Source: Liolophura sinensis (taxonomy: Eukaryota > Mollusca > Polyplacophora > Chitonida > Chitonidae). Taken from it: a stretch of DNA of 64,000 nucleotides. This document shows positions 1-12,491 of this stretch, one piece after another. The first letter of the stretch is position 1, and every line of letters starts with the position of its first letter. Location: the NCBI RefSeq assembly GCF_032854445.1, contig NC_088300.1:15629570-15693569 (forward strand), given 5' to 3'. A program made the translations under genes and the position numbers. Under the pieces are notes generated by a model that was not told the origin of the DNA, made no database searches, and saw nothing but the letters and a program-made list of their open reading frames with translations.

Positions 1-25
1 ATATTATATTATATTAAGTAGGTGG

Positions 26-294
26 GGCTCCGTGGCTTAGTTGGTTAGCGCGCTAGCGCAGCGTAATGACCCAGGAGCCTCTCACCAATGCGGTCGCTGT
101 GAGTTCAAGTCCAGCTCATGGCTTCCTCTCCGGCCGTACGTGGGAAGGTCTTTCAGCAACCTGCGGATGGTAGTGGGTTTCCCCCTGGCTCTGCCCGTTT
201 TCCACCCACCATAATGCTGGCCGCCGTCGTATAAGTGAAATATTCTTGAGAACGGCGTAAATTACCAATCAAATAAATAAATAAATAAATAAAT
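26..294 (+). repeat. tRNA-derived SINE, near full length
   Basis: The head has a tRNA-like A box (the 'ggcttagttggttagcgcg' region) and B box ('gtgagttcaagtcc'). A conserved body follows, then the 3' end 'ataagtgaaatattcttgag' and an (aaat)n tail. The same element recurs at about ten other places in this window, which establishes it as a dispersed family. The left flank is too short to see a target-site duplication. Confidence 0.9.
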
Positions 295-299
295 AGAAC

Positions 300-2349
300 G
301 TCCGGAATAAGCCACATGTAGCTGTTGACTACAGGTGACGCACAGACCTTCATATGGCATATTTCTAGAATAAGACAAGTACATACCTTGTAGTGTTACT
401 CCGAAAAATGAAAGCTTCATATGTTTCAGCATATTTTGCCATCACCAGAACTCGAAATCACCCTTTCGTTCTTCGGAGTAGCACTACTTGTATATTACCT
501 CAAAGACAAACTTATCAGTGGGTCTACTGAATTAAGGCAAAATGTATCTGAAGTACTTCATCTAAGAGTCCTTAAACTGAAACACGAGGGTCATCGACCT
601 CTCATCGCCACAAAAGGTCGAGGATTCCTTGCCAGAGGGTGTGACTGATCAAACACCCCGTGCCAAGGTGTTGTATCTGATAGGCGTCATCGACATGTAA
701 CTACTTGTGAAAAACTCGGTTTTCAGTAAAATTTACAACATGTTACTAATCATCCGTCCGTTTGTACTGAAGATGCCCTATGTATTTTATTAGACTCTGT
801 GGTAGCCTATAGAACGAGTTGTGCCTTGAGAATGGTTATTCAGGGGAATTTGGGCTCGATTCTCACTGGAAACCCTTGATTACCGTTAGACCGATTGCCA
901 AGGCGCTTTTCTACCTTCACGAAAAGGGGCAGCTTATTGCAGATTTGGTATTTCAACCCGCAGTCGATTTGAACGCTGTATGTTTGTCTTTTTCGAGTGT
1001 TAGGTTCACCCAATTTCACTGGCCTGCTCCCCATCCCATACAGTTTACCGATCGATGCATGGAGTTGAGACACTTTATTTTGGTATCATTACAGAAACAG
1101 AACGCAGTCACTCCGATCCTTGTTTCTTCAGCTGATGGTAACCCGGCAACAACCTCCGCCCACGCTTAGACGGATTCACGAACAGTCCGAGTTTCTACCA
1201 CATGGTCGATTTAAGAGATCACCTACCACCTGCCCTGTACATATGGTGTGAAAGAGTGATAACTTCTGATAAATTTACTGTTGCAAACCTTTCATCCTAC
1301 GAATATCTAAACCGAGGACAACTTACGAGTTTTATGGAGGGAAAAAACATGTAAAAAAGGGGTGCTTGGGATGTGAAATCAGAAAAAGGTCTGAAATAAG
1401 AGGTAGGTCTACTTCAGTCCAAGGATGGGGATGCATTATAGAGGTGACTGTGATGCAAGGATGCTTGGAACAGCAGACATGCAATGAAATGTTGATTTGC
1501 ACGGTGCTTAGCACCAGGTTACTAAAAGCTGTTAGTTACATTTTCATGCTGATGAATCTGATTATGATGTAATAACAGTAAGAGCAGTATGCAACACACA
1601 CCTGGATGGCTCCTCTGTTGTGGTATTGTAAATATCTAATGTCAACATTCTAAGCACAGACTGAAGGAAATAAACATACATGTAATAAGGAAAAAAACAC
1701 ACTACAATGTAGGGTTTTGTTGCATATCAGCTTGGCCCTTTAGTATGCAATGAAGTGGTATGTGTCATGTAACATCATTGTCATTCATACCATTCACAAG
1801 ATTTCTGTATCACTTCCATTAATCTTTGTGGAAATGTCAATCCTGTTCAAAGCTCTATACATCGTTTTATGAAAGTGATCAATGTCACCTAAGATGTTAA
1901 CCCTCTAATTCGCTAGCCTGTCAACTGTCTGTACTTGGTCTGCTGCTTATCTACTTGAGTAGCAGAAAACCACACCGTTACAACTTGTAATTCATACAGC
2001 TTGTATACGTAACTCATACAGCCTGTAATTATTCTTTGGTTTTCGATTTTGTCTCTGCTCAATAACTTAAATGGCGACACATACGGGTATATTTCATACC
2101 TTCATACATGCATGTTGTTCAACATTATGTAAAAGCGGCGGCTCTCAGCTTACACACAGATGATCTACACCAACTGGTCAGGTGCAAAACCTGAGCATTA
2201 GTCAGGAATGTCTCCTTGAAGCTTGATTGACACATTTCCAAGTTTAGCACAGCAGCTGTCTTCCCTGACCCAATACCACAGGTCCATCAGTCACTGTTGA
2301 CTATTCCACATGCTGTAGTTTTAGGCCTGTGAGTCAAGACGAACTGTAC
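300..2349. other. Gene-poor stretch downstream of RTRAF
   Basis: No supportable gene. Between about 420 and 1170 the sequence is richer in GC and holds short open frames on both strands (a 75-codon and a 116-codon frame on plus), but none matches a family I recognise and none has a convincing exon structure. It may be a decayed transposon or a lost coding fragment. The rest is AT-rich non-coding DNA and includes the RTRAF 3' UTR just below 2350. Confidence 0.4.
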
Positions 2350-5300
2350 TTATCGCCCCACTTTGCCCAAACGAGAGTCTGTCTTGGGGTTAGCTGTCAG
2401 AGCTTGTACAGCTACAATAGCCGCATTGATGTCTGTTTGTAAATCTCTCAAATCTTTGATATGTAACAGCCGTACTATCTTTGCAGCATCATTTATGATG
2501 TAATCTACAAATGGAAAAAATTTCATTTATTTATTAGCAGATTTTCACACAATACATTTACATCACAACATCTTAACTCCTATAAAAAAAATTATCACGG
2601 CTTTCACACCAAAACTTAGTAGATTCAGTCAACTTGTACATACACGTATATAGCATTAAACAAGGCTGACACTGATATTTATTTACTTTTATGTTTTCTG
2701 CCATACAAAACAATATTTCACTTACACCACCGCTACCAGCATTAGAGGAGGAGGAAACCAGGCAAGGCCCAGGGAAACCCAAGACCATCTGCAAAATGCT
2801 GGCAGATATTCCCACATACAAAAGGAGACAAAGCCGGCATGAGTTTGACTTGAACTCACAGCAACAACATTGGTGAGTTATTGTACTGTGGTAGCGTGCC
2901 AACCACTCAGCTCCAACAGCACTAACATATCCACGAGCAAGTTCATTGTATTTGATGTTCACTGATGGTAGACAGCAGTATAGAGGGAGGAAAACACCTG
3001 TAGTTTGCTAGCAGACCTTCTCACGTATGACCAAACAGGGAGCCAGCATGAGCGGGACTTGAACTCACAGTGACCCAATTTATAGTGAGAGGCTCCTTGC
3101 AATTGTACTGCACCTGCAGGATGATCACCAGGCCACCTAGACCCCCAAATTCATTGCAGGACAATATTCAAACTCTGTTTTATTATACAAAAAGAAGTTC
3201 CAAGTCATCTTTTCGAATTAAATGCTTAGTAAAAAATGCTCCTGAAGAGAATCATTGGATGGAAGATAAGAAACCACAGTTCCTGAGATAAACAAAGAAA
3301 ATGTTACCTCCAGCTTCAAATCCTAAATCTGTCTTTTCTAAAGGAATATGTTCTGCCTGAAAATACATGTAAAAAAAAAACACACATCTTCAATCACTAC
3401 TTCATAAACAGGAATACCTGTAACACTGAAATGGAAATCAAATACAATATATACCTACTTTCGCAAGAACGGCGCTGTTTTTGTCATGACTGACACATGA
3501 AACATACGGTCTAATAATGACAACCCAATGTTCACTCCTGGTAGTATAAGTCTAGCAGAACTCATTTCTTCTAAGCATGGCCTGATGTTAAGTGAAAACA
3601 TGTAATATTTTACAATACTATTTTCACTGTTTGGTTGTAGGTAAAACAAAAAATCTGTAATCACTGTGTCAAGCTTTTGGCGCCAGAATGAGGTAATGCA
3701 TGCATTTTGGTGGCCATCTTGATTTTCTTTTCAAGACTTTTTTGGAATTAGGAACCGTCAAACACTTAAATCTGCATGCATACATATAAATTTCTTTTTG
3801 ATTTGTAGGCAGCAAATTCATAAAAACTTTTTTTAAGCATACTATAGAGAAAATACTGCATTGATTTCATACATTGATTTACACGTAGTGCTTACCAATC
3901 AAAAAAAAAAAAAGGACTGTGCATATCAAATTTGAAATGGTTGAACATATGCTTTTACTTCTGAGTCTTCATTAGAACCACTAGATTAGAAACAAAGGCT
4001 GGCCATGTGAAATGGGACCCCATCTCAACAAAGGTAGCTGGATCAATTCTATTTAAGGGGCTGTCTCCTTTCACCTAAGAAAAGGACAAAAGACCTAGTT
4101 CTTCAGTTAATACTGTGCAGTCAGAGCTATCACACCACCCTGATCACTTTGGAAACACAGGTTACACAGAACTTACCTTGCCAGTTTCAGATTGAGCCTT
4201 TTCTATAGCTTCTTTGGACAATTTTTCCTTTACTAGTAGACAGACAGCCTGAAAACACAAATGGTGGTTAGGTTTTATTATTTATTTATTCACTTAATTA
4301 TCTGAAAGCCTTACTCAACTTTTATCACTTTATCATACAATAGTGTTCAATTCTATGGGCCGAGGAAACCAGAGTGCCCGGACAAAACTACTGATCTTAC
4401 CAAGTTAGTGATAAATTCTGTGTTGTCACCCAGCCCCAATGAACATTGAGAGCAAGGAAATCTGCAAATTCCCTGGTCAAGGCTGGGGTAGAACCCAGTT
4501 CTCTCGTGGCTTATCATTCACAAGAACAAAACAGTGGTCTTAGAAACTTGGGAAATGATGAAATACATCAAGTTTGTCCAAGCAAAATTTGACATAAAAC
4601 CTTACCAGTGTATCTGAGAGCTATAAAACAAAAAAAACTGACTAGAGACAAACAAACTTTTCCCTCCCTGTCATAATGCCTCGCCTTATGCTCTAGTGAT
4701 GAGTTTAAGTCAATCACCATGACATTATGAGCAGTCTTACAGTCTACCTAAGGTAAATACTTGGTACTTAGCCTTAATTTTGGGTTAATTGTAAATATTT
4801 ACCACGGGCTTAAAATCTCTTTGTACACAAGTGTGAGTCGATTGTAAGCTAAGGTTACAATCAAGATCTTAGTGATTTACAATCATCTTACGCTTACAGT
4901 CCCTTTTCTTTTAACGAACTGAGACATCAATGCTGCTGTTAACCAACCTTAAGAACCTCTGTGTGGTCTGAATGAGGGGGCACCTGTAACATCTGAGCAA
5001 GGGAAGCAACTCCAGCTTTAAAGTCTGGATCATCGACTGAAAATACAAGGTAACAACATAACAGAATGTAATCTGAAATAAACTGCTTGTAAAAATTAAT
5101 CTTACAAGGAGTGGATATAAATTTCAACTTCCAGTATTTCCTAATCTGGGACTTGGCACATGAATACACATGCACTCATAAAGACAAATATATTAAAAGT
5201 ATACCTTTACAAACTTAATACATGTATGAAGAGACAAAACAAAATATCCAATAACATGAGGTCATTTGAATTCTGTAACTTTTACACACAAGCTTAATCA

Positions 5301-7813
5301 GTTTTCATACAAAAAGGTAAGAGAACAATACTTACAGTCCAAATTATCTAAAGGATTACTGGAGACTTGTGCAGGTTTGCCTGTACAGGACTGGGCTGAG
5401 GCAGGACTCGCTCCTTTGTATTTATCAACTGTCATCAAGAAAAGCACACTGACAGAGTACTTGACAGATAAACTAACAGAATGTTTGATGTTGTTGATGT
5501 CAAATAACTCATCGATTAGAGTGTGAAATGTGTGTACAGTGTACCACTTCCAGTATCAAGAATATTTCACTTGTATGACAGAGGCAATAATTTTGGTGGT
5601 GGGAAACCTGACAGTAGAAACCCTCTACCATCCACAGGTAATAATGACTATACTCAAAGCAATATTATCCACATGGTTTTTCAGCTGAAAATGATGATAT
5701 ACTGAACTAAATTGGGATTAAACTTTTTCATTTAAACATTTTCAAAAAGAATATGAAATTCTTACTACAGCGGGACAGACGACAGTCAGATAAGCAATAA
5801 AGGGAATTTAAGCTGAAATTTGACAAAGAATCACAAAAGACTGGACATGGGTATAAAAATCCTCATGGCATTCCTCAAGCACTTACCACCATCACCGTAT
5901 TCCAGTCTCACAGCATATCCCAAAAGCCAGTCAATCACGGCTGTCATGTCCTCAGATTTATATGGGCACTGAAGCTGGCCCAAATACTGAAACCCACAAT
6001 ATTAAGAAATATATGTATTTCCCTTCGACACATCATCGACACATCTGTCAGCAAATATACACAATGGCTGTTTTGAAACACCCCAATATTCTTCTTAATG
6101 GTGAGAAGCAGAGTATTCTATATATTTGTTTCCCTTTCCTTTCAATACAGGTAAATTGAGGTTAAATAATTTCAACAAAAAAAAGTTAACAATCCAGCTA
6201 AGATTTTGGACATTTTGTTTCATGCTCTACATATTGATTTTATTGTTGTTTAATGCATTGCTCTAGAATGTTTAACTTATATGATATCAGTTAGGCTAAT
6301 GGTAACTGGAATAATCCACCTTGTAAATGACTACATGAACCTGACAAAACCTCATGGCTTAAAGTTGCGGCCCAAACAATGTCAACTGGATACACTAACG
6401 ATCAAGGGCATGTGATAGTCACAGGGAGCCAGGGCTTGGCCAGCAAGACTCCTTCTGCAAATTGCAGTTGGTTCTTAAAACTCAGTGATGCAAACACAGA
6501 AGTAACTAAAATCTAATCCTATAAATTAGAATTGGAATGGCATGTTCAGTAGGTTAATATACCAAACATGAGATCTATATATTCTTAAATTAAGGCTCTG
6601 TCAAGGTTAGGGAGGGAGTTCTTGTTGGTATCTGACATATATGTAGATGATTAAGATGAAAAAATAAACTCACAGCTTCGAAGTGTTTTTTCCAATCTGC
6701 GCTGTCCACATTTCGCAATCCTACTCTATCCTCTATTTTGTAGTGTCGTATTTTCTGATCTTCCAGCCATATTATAATATTTCTACACTTTTTCTCATCT
6801 GAAATCATTTTAAAATGAAAGTTATTATTGTATTATTCACTGCTCACTCCCAAAGCCTCTCACTACAATAGACTATACTACATTACATTTGTTAATATCA
6901 CCAATCTGAAAAGATGTCAGGTATGACATTTCTAAAATCAATGACCGCAGTCACAAAATAAGACATACATTATGTATATCTGCTTTCACAACCTGTACAT
7001 AGAAGCAGGATTGGATCAGTACTTCACACTGTGTCCTATCTTCATAACTCTTCTGTGCCAGATTCAATAACAAGTCTTGACAGCACATGATTATTGTAAG
7101 AATGAATACGTGCTCCAGGTTTAACGTCCCACTTAAAAAGTTTTCAGTCATACCACGATATGGAGTCATTAGGTGTGAGTACATATACTGTGCCTTCTTC
7201 TGGCAGGGCAAGTCCATGCCGCCACTGAAGTATAAGTCAATCTGCCATTTCATGAATCTCGTGAATTCACACAGGTTGAGATGAGACAGGGTGGGGGCTC
7301 TCGAGAACTAACGCAGCTAAAATACACGATTTCATGGCAGATGCTAAGGGCACTTACAGTCTAGCAAGTACTGTAAAACATCACTTTTTAGCTGCCCCCA
7401 CCATGTCTTGCCCATATCTGCGTGAACACGCAGGACTCTTGAAATGCCGACTAGGTTTATTCTGACAACTTCGTCTATCTATATGGACTCCGGGTGCTAT
7501 TTTAAAATTCTGACATTTATCTGACAAAACACGATAAATGCCATAATTCCAAAAACAACTTGTCTTTACAACAGCCACCACGGACAATACCTGTTCGTAA
7601 AACCACATTTTTTAAATAACACGTTCGAAAGTATACCGGTGCCGAAAAATGGACACCTCGTAATTTTAAGACCGTGAAAACGTGAAACGCAAATGGATAC
7701 AAATGGCAACAACAACAACGATAGTAGCCCCAAAACTGTTCCTTCTTCATACCGCTGACATTGAATGAATCCGGACTAGAGTAATCCAAGGCTAAAAGTT
7801 TCCGTCGAAACAT
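2350..7813 (-). CDS. RTRAF: RTRAF: RNA transcription, translation and transport factor (C14orf166/hCLE/CGI-99)
   Basis: Complete gene in eight exons: 7753-7813, 6674-6798, 5887-5986, 5336-5428, 4948-5036, 4177-4248, 3308-3356 and 2350-2504. All introns are GT-AG and the phases join cleanly to 247 residues; the human protein has 244. It opens with MFRRKLLALDY and carries the family blocks WLEDQKIRHYKIEDR, IDWLLGYAVRLEYGD, DDPDFKAGV, VRLLHIKDLRDLQ and the C-terminal NPKTDSRLGKVGR. In animals this protein is part of the tRNA-ligase complex (RTCB, DDX1, FAM98) and of RNA-transport granules, and it shuttles between nucleus and cytoplasm. The start is the first ATG of exon 1 and matches the family N terminus. 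The least conserved part is exon 4, a Ser/Pro/Ala-rich linker also variable in other animals. No damage is seen. Confidence 0.97.
2676..2915 (-). repeat. SINE copy, inverted, diverged
   Basis: Read on the minus strand, this matches the body of the SINE at 26-294, including the 'gtgagttcaagtc' B-box region and the 'ataatgctgg' segment in diverged form. It lies in the last stretch of RTRAF intron 7. A second, shorter minus-strand piece lies just beyond it. Confidence 0.7.
3010..3102 (-). repeat. SINE fragment, inverted
   Basis: The reverse complement carries the 'aggagcctctcac' and 'gtgagttcaagtcc' blocks of the common SINE, followed by the 'tcatgctggct' block. The tail is missing. It lies in RTRAF intron 7, about 100 bp from another copy in the same orientation. 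Confidence 0.6.
4262..4510 (-). repeat. Probable dispersed repeat in RTRAF intron 5
   Basis: On the minus strand this ends in an A/T-rich (aata)n-like tail at about 4265-4290. It holds an 'aacccagttctctcg'-type block that resembles the B-box and body of another mollusc-style SINE family. There is only one copy in the window, so the assignment rests on structure alone. Confidence 0.3.
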
Positions 7814-10489
7814 TTCTGCTTTCTCGCCTTGCACCACGTCTTCCAGAAAGCTTGCAAGTATAAATTTTATTACCTCCAACAGTGAAGAGTTCTAATGCCA
7901 GGCCATACACTGGCGGGCGTTTTTAAGCCTGTGAACTGCAGAGGCCTACTGGTATTTTAATCTTTAAAAAATGCAATATAAGAACTTCAGGGAACTCCTT
8001 ACGAGTGGTTGCTGACAACGACTACTATGTAGCTCTCATGTCTTTCGTAAGAGGGTGTGGTCAGCTTCCTTCTGACTCAAATGTAGTCGCACATAGGCCT
8101 ACTTTCCAATTTCTTTGCAAGGAACTGAGATGCCCGTAGGCGCACACCTGCTATATATAATTTTACATCCGAAAAGGAAACGAGAAAATATGCAAGTTGG
8201 AAGTAGTCTGTTACCGACTACACTGTGTAGATGTAGTCCATATAAAACGAGAAAAGAAAAAAACAAACAAACAAACAAAAAACAAAAAAAGCAAATGTAG
8301 TCATTCGTAAGTCAGTATGCAGGTGGCCTAAACAGAAAATGTTTAACATATGTACATGACAAACATACTTGTGTAAAGAAATGTGATAAAGTTTACAGAA
8401 AAAAATCCAATTAAAAATGTTATCTATTAATATCAGTTTTGACCCAAATATAACTTTGGGTAAATAAATTTTTTACTTACAACTTTAAAAGTTTGAATTT
8501 TAAATCCGCGACAATTAGGCAGTGAACTGTCATTTTCTTGTATAGCCTCTAATGAACGCAGATTTCGCTTAGCTGTCTTAAAATAATAAATTAACTGGTC
8601 AAGTAACCGCTAACGGACACAGTGGCCTAAAGCATTTCACACAATCAATGCGCTCCGTCACATCACTGTGTAATAACGATACCAGTGTTTAATGTTGACG
8701 AATCTGACATGCATGTATATGTATAAGATTAATTCAACAATGTTAAATGTGGGCCTACTACCTCCATATTTTATATTTCTGACATTCATTTGGTCGGTAG
8801 ACGACCGACAACGTAAATAGTAGAATGTTAAATAAGGAGGAAGACGATTTATCTCGCTGAATTAAGGATCTACTTTGTAAGCGGAAACTTTGTCAGAGTA
8901 ACTTTGTCCAAAAAATTTCCATAGTAGAAGTGCATATTGTTATTTTCAAATATTGAATTATTATCGAGTTGTATAAGTGTAACCGACATATAGGCCTAGA
9001 CCTGTTCAAGCTGAAACTCAACAGCTAACACACTGTATAAGATGAACCTAGCTGTTTCCACTGACATGCGATTGCACGCGGCCAGTTCGATCGTCCGATA
9101 TATATTATAGTTATGCCATGAATCGGAATTACATAAATACGTTGGAGTGTTTCCACGGATTAATTAACACGCAGAGCGAATAGAAGAAGTCCCATTTGAA
9201 AAGCATTTCCAACGAGATGCTCTAATCATGAATTCGTGCAGTCTTAAATTCATGCGTTTAACGCCATAGGCCCATTCAAGAATTTTCCCCTCACTGGTGG
9301 TCGGTTTTATGAGTGGAGGAAACCGAGGTAAACCATCGACCTTTGGCAAGTTTCTGGCAATTTTCTCACTTGGGCCGATAGGCAGATCTACTGCACACAT
9401 ATTGGTGGAAGATAAGCAGTCTTCAACAAATCACGCTAACGGCAACAAGGACGTCCTTCACCGCGAATATGCCAAATGCGAGTAGTGAGATCAGGGAATG
9501 TATAAAACTTCTATATAATATAATATATAAAAATCTTAGCCGCATCTTTTAGGAATGTGGGCTACTCTGTTAATTGTCTAAGGATGAAGGGTAAGGAACT
9601 AGCCTGCTGTTCTAACTCTGGATCAAAAAAAATTCCCGCCGACTCATTTCTAGCTTGTGGTACATTGCATCATGTTACAATATAATACGCCACACCATTA
9701 ATTCACAGGGGCGAAAGTGGCTCAGTTGATTAGCGCGTTAGTGCGGCGTAATGACCTAGGAGCCTCTCACCAAGGCGGTCGCTGTGAGTTCAAGTCCAGC
9801 TCATGCTTGCTAAAACCAATCAAATAAATAAATAACCATTATTTCACACGTTTGTTTATTTACGAAAATATAACCAGCGACATGGATTGTGGATTTTTGC
9901 GCCATTTGCCGACTCCTCTCAAAAACTCCTTGTACTTAATTTTACTTGAGTACATTACTTGAAGGTTTACGAGTTATACATCCTTCAACCTTCCTAGGGA
10001 GTCATAAGAAAAGAATGACATACGGTAATTATCGTGTTCACCCTCCAAATGGTGAATTGCAAATGGCTTAAAATCCTCCACAAGAGTAACCTACCATAAA
10101 TCCGCTTCATAACCACTGGATTCTTTATTGCCAAAAAGGTAGGCTAATATGTAAACACAGGTTTATGCATGTAGGGTTTCCTTAGTCCTGCAGGTTAAGG
10201 TGTCTGTTTCTTTTATTTATTTTTTTCTCTCTCTCCCAGTCTGAAACTGAAGACTTTTGATATCTGAAAAATCATGCAGGATCAATGTTTGACTAGTTGT
10301 CCACTCTTGTGACCCGATTTGAACTTGACTGTATTTCCTGACAGTGTGACTAAACCGAATTAATACAAGGGTGTACCCTATCATCCTTAACAAGGGGGTA
10401 TTGCTTCGAGCAATGTTAGGTTAATGGATGTCACTAGTTGGGAACAAGAAACACACAACACATAACGGATATATTAGACGCAGATGGCT
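7814..10489. other. Intergenic: RTRAF upstream region and downstream flank of SELENON
   Basis: The first few hundred bases next to 7813 must hold the RTRAF promoter and 5' UTR. I see no TATA box and no obvious core motif. Between 8000 and 9700 I find no gene. A moderately GC-rich patch at about 9160-9490 has opposed short frames and a 'ggaggaaaccgaggtaaacc' block that looks like a decayed SINE, but it is too diverged to assign. A clear short SINE sits at 9708-9834. Confidence 0.5.
9708..9834 (+). repeat. Internally deleted SINE with imperfect target-site duplication
   Basis: The tRNA-like head and B box are followed directly by the 'accaatcaaataaataaata' tail, so most of the body is missing. 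It is flanked by 14-bp direct repeats with one mismatch at 9694-9707 and 9835-9848 (accattaattcaca / accattatttcaca). This indicates insertion of an already shortened copy, or deletion after insertion. Confidence 0.85.
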
Positions 10490-10505
10490 GCACAACCAAG
10501 AGTGG

Positions 10506-10511
10506 TTTATT
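10506..10511 (-). terminator. Distal poly(A) signal of SELENON
   Basis: AATAAA on the minus strand (tttatt on plus), followed about 40-60 bases downstream by a GT-rich run (minus strand 'tgtgttgtgtgtttcttgtt', about 10441-10465). The pair is a good cleavage site. It is the first strong signal beyond the SECIS element and would give a 3' UTR of about 2 kb that includes it. Confidence 0.7.
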
Positions 10512-10795
10512 ACAGGGATGAGACAGACAGCGAGATGAAAACAGGAAACTATATATAACACTTATAATGGTGTTATTTTTAGCATTTCTGAATGAAATTC
10601 TGAACCTTTTTCTAAAGCATGTTGTGTATAAATAAAAAGGAATTCCTGTAAAAAGAGGACGAGTCTCAGGCCTCTTATTAACAAATCAAGAAATGAACAT
10701 CGCAAATTTCCTACATATGCATAAGCTGCTCTCATATGTTGACAGGATCATCACTCTGTCCATGGCAACACAACCCTGCCTTTTCCTCTGTAACC

Positions 10796-10885
10796 CCTCC
10801 CTCTCTACACATGTACATCAGACTTGGCTGAGCAGCTGAGCTGCTTTGCGGCCTTGTCGTCATTCTATGTTTGATATGAGGAAGG
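10796..10885 (-). promoter_or_regulatory. SECIS element, form 2, in the SELENON 3' UTR
   Basis: Read on minus, the order is: outer stem CCTTCCTC (10878-10885) with GAGGGAGG (10796-10803), 8 bp including one G-T pair; quartet ATGA at 10860-10863 opposite TGA at 10818-10820; then exactly 12 nt to the unpaired AAA at 10845-10847; then a mini-stem GCAGC-TCA-GCTGC (10832-10844). Core stems GAC/GTC and GGC/GCC are separated by an AA/AA internal mismatch. The non-Watson-Crick quartet, the 12-nt spacing and the extra apical mini-stem are the defining marks of a form-2 eukaryotic SECIS. The element recruits SECISBP2 and EFSEC/Sec-tRNA to recode the TGA at 13810-13812. It lies about 1.63 kb after the stop. 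I folded it by hand. Confidence 0.88.
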
Positions 10886-11670
10886 GGGTATGGAGGTGTG
10901 GCCAATCATTCTTCAGCATTTGAGTTGAGCAAATAGCAGACTATGAAGTGGATAAAACCGGTAAAACAATGGCACAGTAATGGCCATTTTATCCAATCTA
11001 TTCTGAGCAAAAAAGAATCACTATAGCTAGAGAAAACATTTGTTATCGTTTTGATTTAAATATGAAATGTACACTGCTGACTTTTATACCACTCAAGATA
11101 TTGAGTTGTAAAGGATGATTAAGTGCTGAGCCATTACTTATATACATATCATAATTTGAGGGACTCACTCAGTCCAGCAGAGCTAGAAAACAAATGACAA
11201 ATAAAATTTCGAAAATTCAACATCAACTATTTAAATTACTCTAGTTGCCTTAAAAAGGAGTTGGCAATACACAAAAATGTGTCATATAAAAATATATGAA
11301 AATGTAAAAATCTGCCGACATGAAAGGTCCCTCAGTCTACATGATGAGTAACAACATAAGCATTTACACCTGTCTTACAGAACAAGTCCTAAACAGTACA
11401 CACACAATACAACGCCTACATTCAGCACATCCTAAAACATACTGCAGCAGTGAATTATTTGGTGACAAGATCAGCAGTTTTGATTTGACCACAGTGAAAT
11501 AATTCTAGCTTCAATTTATTTTCTTCCTCTTTTCCTTTTTTTTTTGAAGATAAAATCTTACCCATGCTATTAAAGAATGCTAAACTTAAAGGGATACATG
11601 TGTTAACCATTCAAGATTATGTACACATTCAATACTGATAATAACAAAACAAGTTCTCAATACAATATAA

Positions 11671-11734
11671 GGCGCCTCTGTGGTTCAGTTGGTTAGCACA
11701 ATAATGCTGGTCGCTGTCGTATAAATAAAGAAAC
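11671..11734 (+). repeat. 64-bp remnant SINE inside the SELENON 3' UTR
   Basis: Only the first 30 or so bases of the SINE head and the 'ataatgctggtcgctgtcgtataa' end are present, joined to a short tail. It is flanked by perfect 13-bp duplications at 11658-11670 and 11735-11747 (caatacaatataa), so it was inserted in this place. It lies antisense to SELENON, between the stop codon and the SECIS element. Confidence 0.9.
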
Positions 11735-12371
11735 CAATACAATATAAAGATGTAGTAACTGTCAATCAGATGATCAATAGAGCAGAGCCAGCCAATTTGA
11801 AATGTTTGTAACAGACAAAATCCTTACAGAGGTGAATGTAGGGTAAATTATCATATACTGATGCAGATATATTCTTGATTCAGAGAGGCTGAAGACGAAA
11901 CTGCAATTCCATCTGTAAACTTTGACACTGGTCCAGAAATGTACCAGTCAAGTGCCTCAATATAGAGTTCACACCACTTCATGCAAATTCAGCATTTCTT
12001 TTATAACAGAATGTTATCCATGCACAGGTAGAAACAGGTGGAAGAGGTTCATGTGTAACTTAATCTACCTGTAAGCAAACAACAAGCAGTTCTATGTGGT
12101 AAACATTGCATAGCTCATAACAGCTGGTTCAATATTATATTATATATGTAAATATACATCCCATTTACTCACTGAACATCACATAATTAAACACTTTTCT
12201 AGAGAATGACATAATATCCTTACTAAATACATATAAAATACTGGAGTTAGTTAAGCTATTTCACAAAGAGCCAACACCTCTAGTAAACATAACAAAACAT
12301 GTACCACTGTAAACACATAACAAGTTCATGACAGGCTTTGATATGCTGAGACCAATGGGGTGTGTCAATGC

Positions 12372-12377
12372 TTTATT
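12372..12377 (-). terminator. Proximal AATAAA in the SELENON 3' UTR, upstream of the SECIS
   Basis: The minus strand reads 'gaataaagc' about 115 nt after the stop codon. A second AATAAA lies at 11516-11521. Cleavage at either site would yield a message with the Sec TGA but no SECIS. Whether they are used cannot be told from sequence. Confidence 0.45.
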
Positions 12378-12491
12378 CACCTAACCTTTAAGCATTACAC
12401 ACATACTACAAGCACAGACACAGACAATTACAACCATCATGTTGAGTGAGCATCTTGATAGAGCTGTATGACTGACAGGCCATGAGTGTGC

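Noticed and set aside
819-1169. 116-codon frame, and the 75-codon frame at 421-648
   Set aside because: No recognisable domain. Part of the 819-1169 stretch is also open on the opposite strand, and there is no splice partner. Possibly a decayed element, not called as a gene.
9164-9485. Opposed short frames on both strands
   Set aside because: No domain. The sequence looks like a decayed SINE-type repeat rather than an exon.
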